A DNA stretch of 57,359 bases from Roseomonas sp. HF4. GTDB taxonomy: Bacteria; Pseudomonadota; Alphaproteobacteria; Acetobacterales; Acetobacteraceae. Location: assembly GCF_005222755.1 (NCBI RefSeq), contig NZ_STGD01000021.1, positions 1 through 57,359 on the forward strand, written 5' to 3'. Positions 1 through 9,572 of this stretch are shown here, one piece after another; position 1 is the first letter of the stretch; every line of letters starts with the position of its first letter. A program made the position numbers and the translations under genes. The notes beneath the pieces were generated by a model, which worked only from the letters and a program-made list of their open reading frames with translations, had not been told where the DNA came from and did no database searches.

Positions 1-907
1 TCTCCGCCGTCCCCTCCGGGTTCGTGAAGATCCGCCGGGTAGCGGACAGGCGCGCCTGCGCCAGATCCCAGGTCTCCCGATCGATGATGGCGAGGTGCGG
101 CACGGCGGCCGTGATCCAGGCCTCCCGCGGGTTCGGCCGCGCGACCCGCTTGCCGGTGCTCGGATCCTTGATGAAGCGCTGCCGGTTCCACACCCGCTCG
201 CCGACATAGAGCCGGCTCCGCAGCAGGCCGGTCTCGCGCCCGGCACCGCCGAGCAGCAGGGACGCGGTCCACTTGCCACCGCGCGGACCCGGCACGCTCT
301 CGGCGTTCAGCACCTTGGAGATCGAGCGCGGCGACTGGCCCGCGGCATAGGCGGCGAAGATCCGGCGCACGATTGCCGCCTCCACGTCCGCGATCTCCAT
401 CTCGCCGGTGATCGGCGTGCCATCGGGGCGCAGCCCGCGGCGGATGCGGTAGCCGTAGCTGAGGCCGCCGCCGCTGCGGCCCGCGCGCACCCGCCCCTCC
501 AGGCCGCGATGGGTCTTTTGCGCCAGGTCCTTGAGGAACAGGGCCGACATCGTGCCTTTGAGGCCGATATGAAGCTCGCTGATGTCACCCTCGGCGAGGG
601 TCACGATCCGCACGTCGGCGAAGCTCATCTGCTTGAAGAGGCCGGCAACATGCTCCTGATCGCGGCTGAGGCGGTCGAGCGCCTCGGCGAGAATCACCTC
701 GAAACGGCGGGCCCGCGCGTCCGCGATCATCTGCTGGAAGCGCGGGCGCGCGGCGCTCGCCCCGCTGATGGCGTAGTCGGCGTAGACCTCCACCACCGTC
801 CACCCCTCGCGCTCAGCGCGCGCTCGGCAGACCCGCACCTGATCGTCGATCGACTGCTCCGACTGCGCGTCGCTGCTGTAGCGCGCGTAGATCGCGATTC
901 GCGTCAT
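1..907 (-). CDS. Large serine site-specific recombinase (3' end outside window)
   Basis: Reading down from ATG at 907, the first residues are MTRIAIYARYSSDAQSEQS, the resolvase-fold N-terminus. Its Y-x-R-x-S-S motif contains the nucleophilic serine. The catalytic domain continues with the LDRLSRD helix, and a Recombinase (PF07508-type) domain follows (LSYGYRIRRGLRPDG, then SISKVLNAESVPGPRGG). About 302 codons are visible and the frame stays open to base 1, so the C-terminal part is missing. Its start overlaps the stop of the upstream tyrosine recombinase as TGATG, which implies translational coupling. It would cut and rejoin DNA through a phosphoserine intermediate, probably for integration or excision of the element carrying it. 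The family call is firm; target and partner functions are inferred. Confidence 0.9.
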   Translation of the reverse strand, partial: MTRIAIYARYSSDAQSEQSIDDQVRVCRARAEREGWTVVEVYADYAISGASAARPRFQQMIADARARRFEVILAEALDRLSRDQEHVAGLFKQMSFADVRIVTLAEGDISELHIGLKGTMSALFLKDLAQKTHRGLEGRVRAGRSGGGLSYGYRIRRGLRPDGTPITGEMEIADVEAAIVRRIFAAYAAGQSPRSISKVLNAESVPGPRGGKWTASLLLGGAGRETGLLRSRLYVGERVWNRQRFIKDPSTGKRVARPNPREAWITAAVPHLAIIDRETWDLAQARLSATRRIFTNPEGTAE

Positions 908-2049
908 CACGACCGCTCCGACTCCAGAGGGAGTTCAGCATACCTCCCCGTACCGCCTGCGCCTCGGCGATGCGCGAGGATCGTGCCCTGCACCCGCCGG
1001 AGCGCCCGACGCTGCCCGGCGGCGATGTAATAGCGCGCCGTGGTGGCGAAGCTGCGATGTCCCAGCAGGTCGGCGGCAATGCGCACGTGCTCGGGATTGT
1101 CCTCGGCCAGCGAGGTTGCCGCGCAGTCGCGGAACAGATGGCAGTTCACGTGATGGCCAAAGCGTTCGCGGGTGTGCTGCTCCACCAGCGAACGGGCGCC
1201 GCCGTAGGTCAGCGGTGCCCCCCAGCGCGACAGCCACAGGGCGTTGCCTGGCGGGTGAGGAAATGTGCTCGCCGGCCCGCGGCCATGTACCTCGGCGAGG
1301 CGCGGACGGTAGCGCGTCAGATACGCCTCGAGCGGCGGCACCAGCACGGTGGGGACGGACTGCACCAGCGGCGTGTGATTCTTGGTGATGGCGCCCGGCA
1401 GGGCGATCTCCCACCCCTCATCGGTCTGGCGGAGGGTCGTGCCGATCGCGAGCTCGACGATGTTCCGCCGGCGCAGCGGCCGCATCGCCAGCAGCGCGAT
1501 CAGCAAGCCGCTCCGGAACTCAAGCGCCGGATGGGTCGGGCCGACACTGCCTGGCGGTGGCATGGAGCGGGCCTCAGCTTGGACCATCAGGTCGCAGCCC
1601 AGCCGCAGCAGGTCCTCCTGTGGCACGATCCGCGCCGCCTTGTTGCGGACCGGTTCGGCAAAGCGCTGCTCCCGCCGGTGCGCCTCTGACAGCCACTGCC
1701 AGTCACGTCCTGGCCAGACCGCCAGGACGAAGCCGAGAAGGTGGCCGAGAAGGCCAGCGACCGTATATGTGGCGCAGCGCTCGCGCAGGGTGCGCACATG
1801 CTCCCTGACCCGTTCGGGGGTCAGACGCTCCGCGGCAGCCTCCATGTCGAGGTCCACCCCGAAGCGCTGCAGGTGGCTGAGCCAGGCACCGTAGGCCCAG
1901 ATCCGCGCCGTGTGCGTGGCCGGGCGCCACCCGGCCGCGCCGCCGCCCTCCTCGAAGGGATCGCCGCGCCGGCAGGCCACCGCATACGCCTCGCGGTCGG
2001 TCGTCGGCCAATCCGCCAGCGGTAGGGAGAGGCGCCCGGTCGTTTCCAT
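907..2049 (-). CDS. Tyrosine recombinase (second of tandem pair)
   Basis: The product is 380 aa. The C-terminal catalytic domain shows the tyrosine-recombinase signature: Arg in RPLRRRNIVEL, a beta-hairpin Lys in ITKNHTPL, H-x-x-R in NCHLFRDCAAT, His in DLLGHRSFATT, and the nucleophile Tyr in TARYYIAA. Residues about 40-150 look like a helical SAM-like core-binding domain. The start overlaps the stop of the 569-aa recombinase (TGATG at 2051-2047), and its own stop overlaps the serine-recombinase start in the same way. It is likely co-translated with both. It differs strongly from its neighbour in sequence, so it is not a recent duplicate. Function in DNA integration/excision follows from the family; the specific site is unknown. 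Confidence 0.92.
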   Translation of the reverse strand: METTGRLSLPLADWPTTDREAYAVACRRGDPFEEGGGAAGWRPATHTARIWAYGAWLSHLQRFGVDLDMEAAAERLTPERVREHVRTLRERCATYTVAGLLGHLLGFVLAVWPGRDWQWLSEAHRREQRFAEPVRNKAARIVPQEDLLRLGCDLMVQAEARSMPPPGSVGPTHPALEFRSGLLIALLAMRPLRRRNIVELAIGTTLRQTDEGWEIALPGAITKNHTPLVQSVPTVLVPPLEAYLTRYRPRLAEVHGRGPASTFPHPPGNALWLSRWGAPLTYGGARSLVEQHTRERFGHHVNCHLFRDCAATSLAEDNPEHVRIAADLLGHRSFATTARYYIAAGQRRALRRVQGTILAHRRGAGGTGRYAELPLESERS

Positions 2050-3758
2050 CAGCGCCGCCCCTTGCGCCCCGCCTGCATGGCGGCGCGGCGGCGCAGCACC
2101 AGCTCGTCATGCTGGCGGATCGCCGCCTTGGTCTGGAAGCCGGAGTAATGCGCGCGGGTGGTATCCGCCCGCTTATGGCCGAGCGCCCGCGTGACCAGGG
2201 CGTCCGCGCCCGGGTTCTCGCTCAGCTCGAGATGCGCCAGCAGGTGCCGGAACAAGTGCGGGTGCCACGCCACGCCGGCGACGCCGGCCATGGCCTTGGT
2301 CACCTGATCGCGCAGCGCCGAGGTCGATTTGTGGGTGCCCGGCCGCGCCCCGGGGAAGAGCCACGGCGAGGCCGCATCGCCCAGCAGCGGGCGGTACACC
2401 TTGAGGTACTCGCGCAGCAGGCGCGCCGACACCGGGGGGAGGTCGGCCGTGAAGGTGGTGCGGTTCTTGACGCTCTCCCTCGGGATCAGGATGTCGATCC
2501 CGCCCCGCTCGCGCAGCACCAGCGTGCTGCCGATCTCGAGCTCCGCCACGTTGGCGATCCGCAGCCCGGTCATCAGGAACAACTCGATGGTGACCGCGGT
2601 CTGGAAGGTCTGCGCCAGGGTCACGGTCGGCGGGCCGGCGCGGCGCACCCGCCCGGCCAGGGTGTTGGGCAGCGCCAGGACCATGTCGAGGCGGCGCGGC
2701 TCGTTGATCTGCGCCAGCCGCGCCTCGTTGCGCGGCGCCAGCCCCTCATGGTCCGGGCGCAGGTTGCGCGCCAGCCGGCGGAGGACCTCGCAGTCCTGGT
2801 GCGGCATGGCGAGCCAGTGCCGGGCGATCATCAAGGCGACGCCGGCGATGCCGGCGATGTGCTGGGTGCGGCGCTCGCCCTGCCGGGCGTAGATGATCCG
2901 CAGGGCCGCGCGGGCGTTCTCGACCGTCACCGCGGCGGCGAGTGAGGTCATCGCGGCCGGATCCTGGCCGGCCGCCACCAGGGCGCCGAGATAGAGCGCC
3001 AGGTACTTGTGCCGGCTCCGGATGGAGGCCGGCCGCAGTGCGCGGAAGTCGCGATCGGCGAAGGGATCGCGCCCGAGCCGATCGAGCCAGCGCTCGATCT
3101 CCTCGAGCAGGGACGGCGGATAGGCGTCCCACGCCAGGCTGTGGCGGACCTTGCCGGTCGGCAGGGTCAGCGGGGCAGCCTCGCCCTCCTCGGAGCCGGT
3201 GAGGGCGCCGTTCCACACGTGGATGGTCTTGCGAAGGATCTTGGCCGGCTCGCTGGTCAGGCTGCGATGCACCAGATCCTCGCGGTACCGCTCGAGCACC
3301 GCGTCATCGACCGCCTCGGGCTCGATCCCCAGCTGGGTCGCCCAACGGCCGAAGCGTCCGAGCAGGAACAGCGCGTCGCGGTCCGGGCGGACGCGATCGA
3401 GGAGCGCCTGCCAGGCCGGGCTGGGCGCCAGGTCGAAGCGCTGCGGCAGGAAGCCCGGCGTCACCCGTGCGAGCGCCGCCGCCAACAAGGAGCGGACATT
3501 CGACCAGCTGCCGGCGGTCAGCCGCGCCATTGCCGGCGTGACGGGATCCAGCAGGGGGCGCAGCCGGACAGGGGCGGCGGGAATGGTCTCGAGCGGCCGC
3601 CGGAGCGCTCGGCCGACCGTGTTGATCGCCGAGGCCATCAGGGCCCGGCGCCGCTCGGGCAGCGCCTCATCCTGCAGCGCGACGGTCCGCAGGTCGGCAA
3701 GGGAGAAGTCGCTGGGCGGCGGCATGCTGAGCGTCCGCGGGTCGAGCATGTGGTTCAT
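2049..3758 (-). CDS. Tyrosine recombinase (first of tandem pair, large)
   Basis: The product is 569 aa, long for a phage-type integrase. The C-terminal domain has Arg in MTGLRIANVAEL, Lys in ESVKNRTTF, H-x-x-R in HPHLFRHLLAH, His in RALGHKRADTT and Tyr in RAHYSGF. The first ~300 residues are largely helical and probably bind DNA. The start is supported by AGGAG seven bases upstream of ATG 3758. It heads the recombinase trio (Tyr, Tyr, Ser), whose members overlap by TGATG junctions. About 140 bp separate it from the HTH gene upstream, so a separate promoter there is possible. Confidence 0.92.
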   Translation of the reverse strand: MNHMLDPRTLSMPPPSDFSLADLRTVALQDEALPERRRALMASAINTVGRALRRPLETIPAAPVRLRPLLDPVTPAMARLTAGSWSNVRSLLAAALARVTPGFLPQRFDLAPSPAWQALLDRVRPDRDALFLLGRFGRWATQLGIEPEAVDDAVLERYREDLVHRSLTSEPAKILRKTIHVWNGALTGSEEGEAAPLTLPTGKVRHSLAWDAYPPSLLEEIERWLDRLGRDPFADRDFRALRPASIRSRHKYLALYLGALVAAGQDPAAMTSLAAAVTVENARAALRIIYARQGERRTQHIAGIAGVALMIARHWLAMPHQDCEVLRRLARNLRPDHEGLAPRNEARLAQINEPRRLDMVLALPNTLAGRVRRAGPPTVTLAQTFQTAVTIELFLMTGLRIANVAELEIGSTLVLRERGGIDILIPRESVKNRTTFTADLPPVSARLLREYLKVYRPLLGDAASPWLFPGARPGTHKSTSALRDQVTKAMAGVAGVAWHPHLFRHLLAHLELSENPGADALVTRALGHKRADTTRAHYSGFQTKAAIRQHDELVLRRRAAMQAGRKGRR

Positions 3759-3898
3759 GACTGAACTCCTGTGGCCTATTGTTGTCGAATGTAGACATTT
3801 CTGAGTGCGGATACAAGGAAACTTTTTTGGTTACTCAGTATACGCACTCAGAAGGGCGGGGTGGCGGCGTGCCAATACTGAACAAATACGGACATGTA

Positions 3899-4306
3899 TT
3901 ACTGCTCCATGGAGGTCGCGACATAGGCCGCCAGCTCGACGTCCTGGATCCGCAGGCTCCGCCCGACGCGGTGCGCCCGCAGTTCCCCGCGGGCGATCAG
4001 GCGGCGGACCGTGCGGATGGAGACGCCCAGGTAGTCGGCGACGTCCGCGAGCGAGCGCAGGCGGCCACCCGGCGGCAGCGCGCGGCGGCCAAGCCCGAGG
4101 CTGCGCGCCAGCGCCGCGGTCGACATCGGGGGGGCGCCGGGCGTGCTGCGCTGCGCGTCCGGCTTGCCCAAGGCCGCGTCCTCGATCTCATCTCCCTGCA
4201 TCACCCGGTGACGACCCGGCGCCCCACCGCGACCGGCTCCAACGACCTCCTTGCCCTGTCCGACAACGTCACCCGGTGACGCCGGGCGGTGTGCCACTCG
4301 GCGCAT
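3899..4306 (-). CDS. Excisionase-type helix-turn-helix DNA-binding protein
   Basis: The product is 135 aa. Residues about 80-130 form a MerR/excisionase-like HTH: LRSLADVADYLGVSIRTVRR, then LIARGELRAHRVGRSLRI, then VELAAYV. This is the usual HTH_17 layout, in which a wing follows the recognition helix. ATG 4306 overlaps the stop of the upstream gene (TGATG), which fixes this start and suggests coupling. The N-terminal ~75 residues are low-complexity, and a later start at the internal Met before STAALARS is possible. By position, next to the recombinases, it is probably a directionality factor or repressor; this is inference. Confidence 0.8.
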   Translation of the reverse strand: MRRVAHRPASPGDVVGQGKEVVGAGRGGAPGRHRVMQGDEIEDAALGKPDAQRSTPGAPPMSTAALARSLGLGRRALPPGGRLRSLADVADYLGVSIRTVRRLIARGELRAHRVGRSLRIQDVELAAYVATSMEQ

Positions 4307-4347
4307 CACGACAGCTCCTGCCCAAACAGATCTGCCATCACGGGTGA
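4201..4347. promoter_or_regulatory. Cluster of three GTCAC/GTGAC dyad sites
   Basis: Near-identical dyads TCACCCGGTGA occur at 4201-4211 and 4269-4279. A close variant, TCACGGGTGA, is at 4338-4347. All three lie over the 5' part of the HTH gene and the end of its upstream neighbour. The half-site GTCAC is shared with the 13-mer repeats further right. They resemble operator sites for a small DNA-binding protein of this cassette; binding is inferred. Confidence 0.45.
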
Positions 4348-4854
4348 CGGCTCCTCGGCCGCCAATCGCTTGCGGCGCGGTGTGGCCGACTTGGGCTGTT
4401 CCTGGTGCAGGCGCTCCTCCAGGCAGTCGAGTGCGAGCGTGAGGAGCGCCTGGGTGTTGCGGCTGGTCTCGGCGCAGAGGCGGGCGATGCGCTCCTGGAT
4501 CTGAGCGCGCACATCTATCGATCGCAGCTGATGCATGGCGCGGTATCGCGCCTGGCGCGCTGCGCCGCCGGTCGGGTGGCGGGGCGGCTGTTCGGCGGTG
4601 TTCTCCCCGCACGAGGTGTCGGGGTCGGCATTACTGAAGGTCATGGTAGGTCCTCGAGGCTGTTGGAGGTGGGGGGGGTCCGGCCGCGCCAACGCCTCCC
4701 GTGCCGCCTGCCGAGCCAAGGCACGGACCAGCCGCAGCAAAGCCACTTGGTCAGTCGGGCGCGTCAGGGTCTCCCGGCCGACCTCAGCGGTCGGACGGGC
4801 CTGCTGCGGCGCCGTTGTGGCGCCATGTCCGGAGGGGGAATCGGGCGCGGCCAT
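4306..4854 (-). CDS. Small DNA-binding-like protein of the recombinase cassette
   Basis: The frame is 182 aa from ATG 4854. A better ribosome site (GAGGA six bases upstream) precedes an internal ATG at 4644, which gives a 112-aa protein beginning MTFSNADPD. The earlier part (VALLRLVRALARQAAREAL) looks like a real amphipathic helix, so two fused or overlapping small genes are possible. The core AARQARYRAMHQLRSIDV..RIARLCAETSRNTQALLTLALDCLEERL resembles the neighbouring 151-aa protein: a basic start, a short strand-like segment and two helices. That layout is like a ribbon-helix-helix or plasmid-copy regulator. It ends MADLFGQELS, with a possible sliding-clamp-type DLF motif. The function is not known. 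Confidence 0.6.
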   Translation of the reverse strand: MAAPDSPSGHGATTAPQQARPTAEVGRETLTRPTDQVALLRLVRALARQAAREALARPDPPHLQQPRGPTMTFSNADPDTSCGENTAEQPPRHPTGGAARQARYRAMHQLRSIDVRAQIQERIARLCAETSRNTQALLTLALDCLEERLHQEQPKSATPRRKRLAAEEPSPVMADLFGQELS

Positions 4855-4898
4855 GCGGCCACGCTGGCGTCACGACTCAGAGCCAGAGGGCTGGAGGC

Positions 4899-4911
4899 GT
4901 CACTTAGTCAC
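4899..4911 (+). promoter_or_regulatory. GTCACTTAGTCAC repeat, copy 1
   Basis: GTCAC-TTA-GTCAC is a direct pentamer repeat with a 3-bp spacer. It lies 45 bp upstream of the 4854 start of the small minus-strand gene. An identical 13-mer occurs twice more within 560 bp. It is probably an operator or iteron-like site. Confidence 0.5.
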
Positions 4912-4981
4912 GAAGATTCGCGGCCGGATCCTGCGGTTCAACGCGCCACCTAAGCCTCAGAACCTGCACAGCAATCACCGA

Positions 4982-5437
4982 TCAGCGGCGCGGCGTGAGG
5001 TCATCAAACAGGTTTGGCTGGTCGGCCTGCGACTCGCCGCCGCGTCTGCCGCGCCCGCCCCGAACGCGCGAACTCCCTTTGGTGGCGAGGTCGGTCGATC
5101 CAGGCGGCCTCTCCCCTGGCGTCGCGCTCGAAGGGGGGCTCTTTTTGTGACTAAGTGACGATGCATCGGCAGGTTCGCTCTTGCCGCCGGGCCGCGCCGC
5201 GCGGCGGGATGACCCCCGGACCGACGCTCCCGCGCGCCGCCGCTCCTCGCGGTCCAGCTCCGCCATCAGGCTCTGCATGGCCCGGGCGACCAAGAGCTCT
5301 TTCTTGAGGCCTGTCCGTACCTGGAGCGCATTGATCGCCTCACGGGTGGCCTCGGACAGGAACACCGCGCTGAGCCCACGGGACCTGCGGTACTTCGCCT
5401 GGCGTTCGGAGGCAGTGGCGGCGGTGCGCTGTTTCAT
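4982..5437 (-). CDS. Ribbon-helix-helix-like small protein
   Basis: The product is 151 aa. The N-terminal ~60 residues (ASERQAKYRRSRGLSAVFLS, then EATREAINALQVRTGLKKEL and LVARAMQSLMAELD) have a basic, strand, helix, helix pattern that suggests a ribbon-helix-helix DNA-binding fold. The middle is Arg/Ser/Pro-rich and probably disordered. The C-terminus reads QADQPNLFDDLTPRR; QPNLF fits the QxxLF-type consensus for binding the DNA polymerase sliding clamp. It looks paralogous to the next gene downstream. A GTCACTTAGTCAC site lies 17 bp before its start and another lies inside it, consistent with autoregulation. It is divergent from the DUF3489 gene. Fold and function are inferred. Confidence 0.65.
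   Translation of the reverse strand: MKQRTAATASERQAKYRRSRGLSAVFLSEATREAINALQVRTGLKKELLVARAMQSLMAELDREERRRAGASVRGSSRRAARPGGKSEPADASSLSHKKSPPSSATPGERPPGSTDLATKGSSRVRGGRGRRGGESQADQPNLFDDLTPRR
5147..5159 (-). promoter_or_regulatory. GTCACTTAGTCAC repeat, copy 2 (inverted)
   Basis: Plus-strand GTGACTAAGTGAC is the exact reverse complement of the other two copies. It lies inside the 3' half of the RHH-like gene, where it encodes SLSHK. A coding location does not exclude protein binding, but copies 1 and 3 are the more convincing operators. Confidence 0.45.
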
Positions 5438-5453
5438 GCGCCAGGAATACTAT

Positions 5454-5466
5454 GTCACTTAGTCAC
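5454..5466 (+). promoter_or_regulatory. GTCACTTAGTCAC repeat, copy 3
   Basis: This exact 13-mer lies in the 84-bp divergent gap between the RHH-like gene (start 5437, minus) and the DUF3489 gene (start 5522, plus). It is 17 bp from the RHH-like ATG, so a bound protein would block that promoter. It is the best-placed candidate autoregulatory operator. Confidence 0.55.
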
Positions 5467-5521
5467 GGACAAGCGCCGGTGCAGCGGCTGTGACCGGCAC
5501 CCGACACCGGAGACCACCACG

Positions 5522-6299
5522 ATGACGAAGCTTTCCGACACCCAGCGCGTAATCCTGAGCGCCGCCGCGCAGCATGAGATGGGCCTGGCCCGCGCGCCGA
5601 AGACCCTGCCGGCCGCCGCCCGCAACGCGGTGTTCCGCAGCCTGATCAAGAACAACCTGCTCACCGAGATCAATGCCCCGCGGGCGCATGTCGGGCTCGG
5701 CTGGCGGCAGGATGAGGACGGCACCTGGATCGTCGCGCGCATCACTGCCGACGGGCTGCGCGCTATCGGCATCGACCCGAGCGAGGGCGACGCGGTGGCC
5801 GACACGGCGCCCACGGGCGCGGAGGAGGCGGCGCCGCTCGGTGAGGACGCCCCGCCGCCCGAAGCCGCGCAGGGCGCGCCCACGCCCGCCCCGCGCGCGA
5901 GCCTGCGCGGCGCCGCCGCGGCGGTGCTGGCCGCCTGGGAGGACGAGGCCAACCGCGAGACGGACATCATCGCCGCCCTGGATGCGCCGATGGAAGCCCT
6001 GCGCACCCTCCTCGCCAGCAAGGCGCCCCGCCACGCGCGGGAGCCCGGCGCGCGCCGCAAGCCACGGGAGGGCACGAAGCAGGAGCAGGTGCTCGCTCTG
6101 CTCCGCCGGGAGGAGGGGGCCACAATCGCGCAGATCTGCGAGGCGACGGGCTGGCAGCAGCACACGGTCCGCGGGTTCTTCGCAGGCCTGAAGAAGCGCC
6201 AGGGGGATCGAGGTGCGGGTGCTGGAGCGCATCCGTCAGGTCGGCCCCAATAAGGAAGGCGCACGCGGGAGCTTCACGATTTACAAGGTAGCGGGCTGA
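5522..6299 (+). pseudogene. DUF3489-domain protein, frameshifted near C-terminus
   Basis: ATG 5522 has GGAG upstream. The frame runs 243 aa to 6253. Residues about 180-235 are a DUF3489 domain: KQEQVLALLRREEGATIAQI, CEATGWQQHTVRGFFAGLKK, RQG. The normal ending of this family (GIEVRVLERIRQVGPNKEGA, RGSFTIYKVAG, stop at 6297-6299) is present one frame over. Dropping one G from the run of five at about 6202-6206 restores it. The encoded product therefore ends in an abnormal DRGAGAGAHPSGRPQ tail. It is either a true mutation, a sequencing error in the G run, or programmed slippage. The family is common on mobile elements; its function is unknown (a DNA-binding-like winged helix is often suggested). 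Confidence 0.8.
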
Positions 6300-6313
6300 C
6301 CCGCGCGCGATTG

Positions 6314-6351
6314 GATCAGGGCTCGCCGCTGAGGCGACGCGAGCCCTGATC
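6314..6351 (+). terminator. Strong stem-loop after DUF3489 gene
   Basis: GATCAGGGCTCGC (6314-6326) pairs perfectly with GCGAGCCCTGATC (6339-6351) around a 12-nt loop. It starts 14 bp after the restored stop codon. There is no T run, so it is a stable intergenic hairpin that may terminate transcription or protect the RNA. Confidence 0.6.
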
Positions 6352-6636
6352 GTGCGCGACCACGATTCCACCCTCCTCGTTCGCCCGCGCGCAGATCGGC
6401 GCGCCCTCCGGCTGACGCCAGCAATGGGGAGGGGGGCTCGAATCTCTGGCACTTTGGGGGAGCCATCCGCGGGAGGGAACACGCAGGGATTTTTCCCTCC
6501 CCAAAAAAGGACAGGGCAAAGGCTGCATCCACGGGGTCGTCGCTGCAGTCATCCGTGCCGGCACCTAGGGCGGTTGCTGGACGTCACCGGCAGCGCGCTG
6601 ATGCGGGTCGCGACCAACCGCATGGCAGCCACGGCC
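6352..6636. other. Intergenic stretch with G-rich hairpin
   Basis: I see no credible gene here. A second hairpin has arms GGGAGGGAA (6472-6480) and TTCCCTCCC (6494-6502) and is followed by CAAAAAAGG. The tail is A-rich rather than T-rich on the plus strand, so it is not a normal terminator for the upstream gene. Confidence 0.5.
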
Positions 6637-6758
6637 CGAGACGCGTCCAGTTCGACCGGAAGCATATCGAGTGTGCGCTGCTGGAGCGGGTGCGCCAGGT
6701 GGGTTCGAACAAGGAAGGCGCGAAGGGGTACTACACCATCTACACGGTGGCGGCCTGA
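6637..6758 (+). pseudogene. 3' remnant of a second DUF3489 gene
   Basis: The plus-strand frame FDRKHIECALLERVRQVG, then SNKEGAKGYYTIYTVAA and stop, matches the ending of the DUF3489 gene 400 bp upstream almost residue for residue (LERIRQVGPNKEGARGSFTIYKVAG). Nothing upstream of about 6637 aligns, so only about the last 37 codons remain. It marks an old recombination or deletion between related DUF3489 copies. Confidence 0.75.
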
Positions 6759-6800
6759 CAGTCGCGAAACCCGCTCGCGGCTCGCTGCGCGACGGCAAAA

Positions 6801-6820
6801 GGTTCGAATCCCTCTCCGAC
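6801..6820 (+). other. tRNA 3'-end-like sequence, candidate attachment site
   Basis: GGTTCGAATCCCTCTCCGAC has the T-loop GGTTCGAATCC and an acceptor-like tail, but the upstream bases do not form a cloverleaf. A lone tRNA 3' half at the edge of a recombinase-bearing region is typical of att sites made by integration into a tRNA gene. It could also be chance. Confidence 0.35.
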
Positions 6821-6981
6821 ACGGCCAAGGCCAGACGTGGTTTAGTGAGAATGCAGCGGGCGAAATGCGGCTCATTGCATCGCCCGCAGCCTGCACCCCG
6901 CTGGATGACATACTGCCCACCAGGGACCGCCGACGCTCAGACGGGATGCCATGCGCGAACCGCAGCGTCCCGGCTGCGCCG

Positions 6982-9345
<2,364 letters not shown>

Positions 9346-9572
9346 GCCTGCGCGCCCCTGTCCGCATGCACGGGATGGGCCGCCCCGGCCCCGACGCGGC
9401 GTTTACCTTCCATGCCGATGCCCTCCATTCGGGAGCAGGTGCATCAACAGGCACGTCGGATAAGTAGCATACGGGGCTCTTCCCCGCACATGCCCGTCGC
9501 GTGTCCGCATTACATGGACGAGGCCAGTCGGCGCTGCCCATGCTCCTCCTGCATGCTGCCGGTGCTCTCGTC

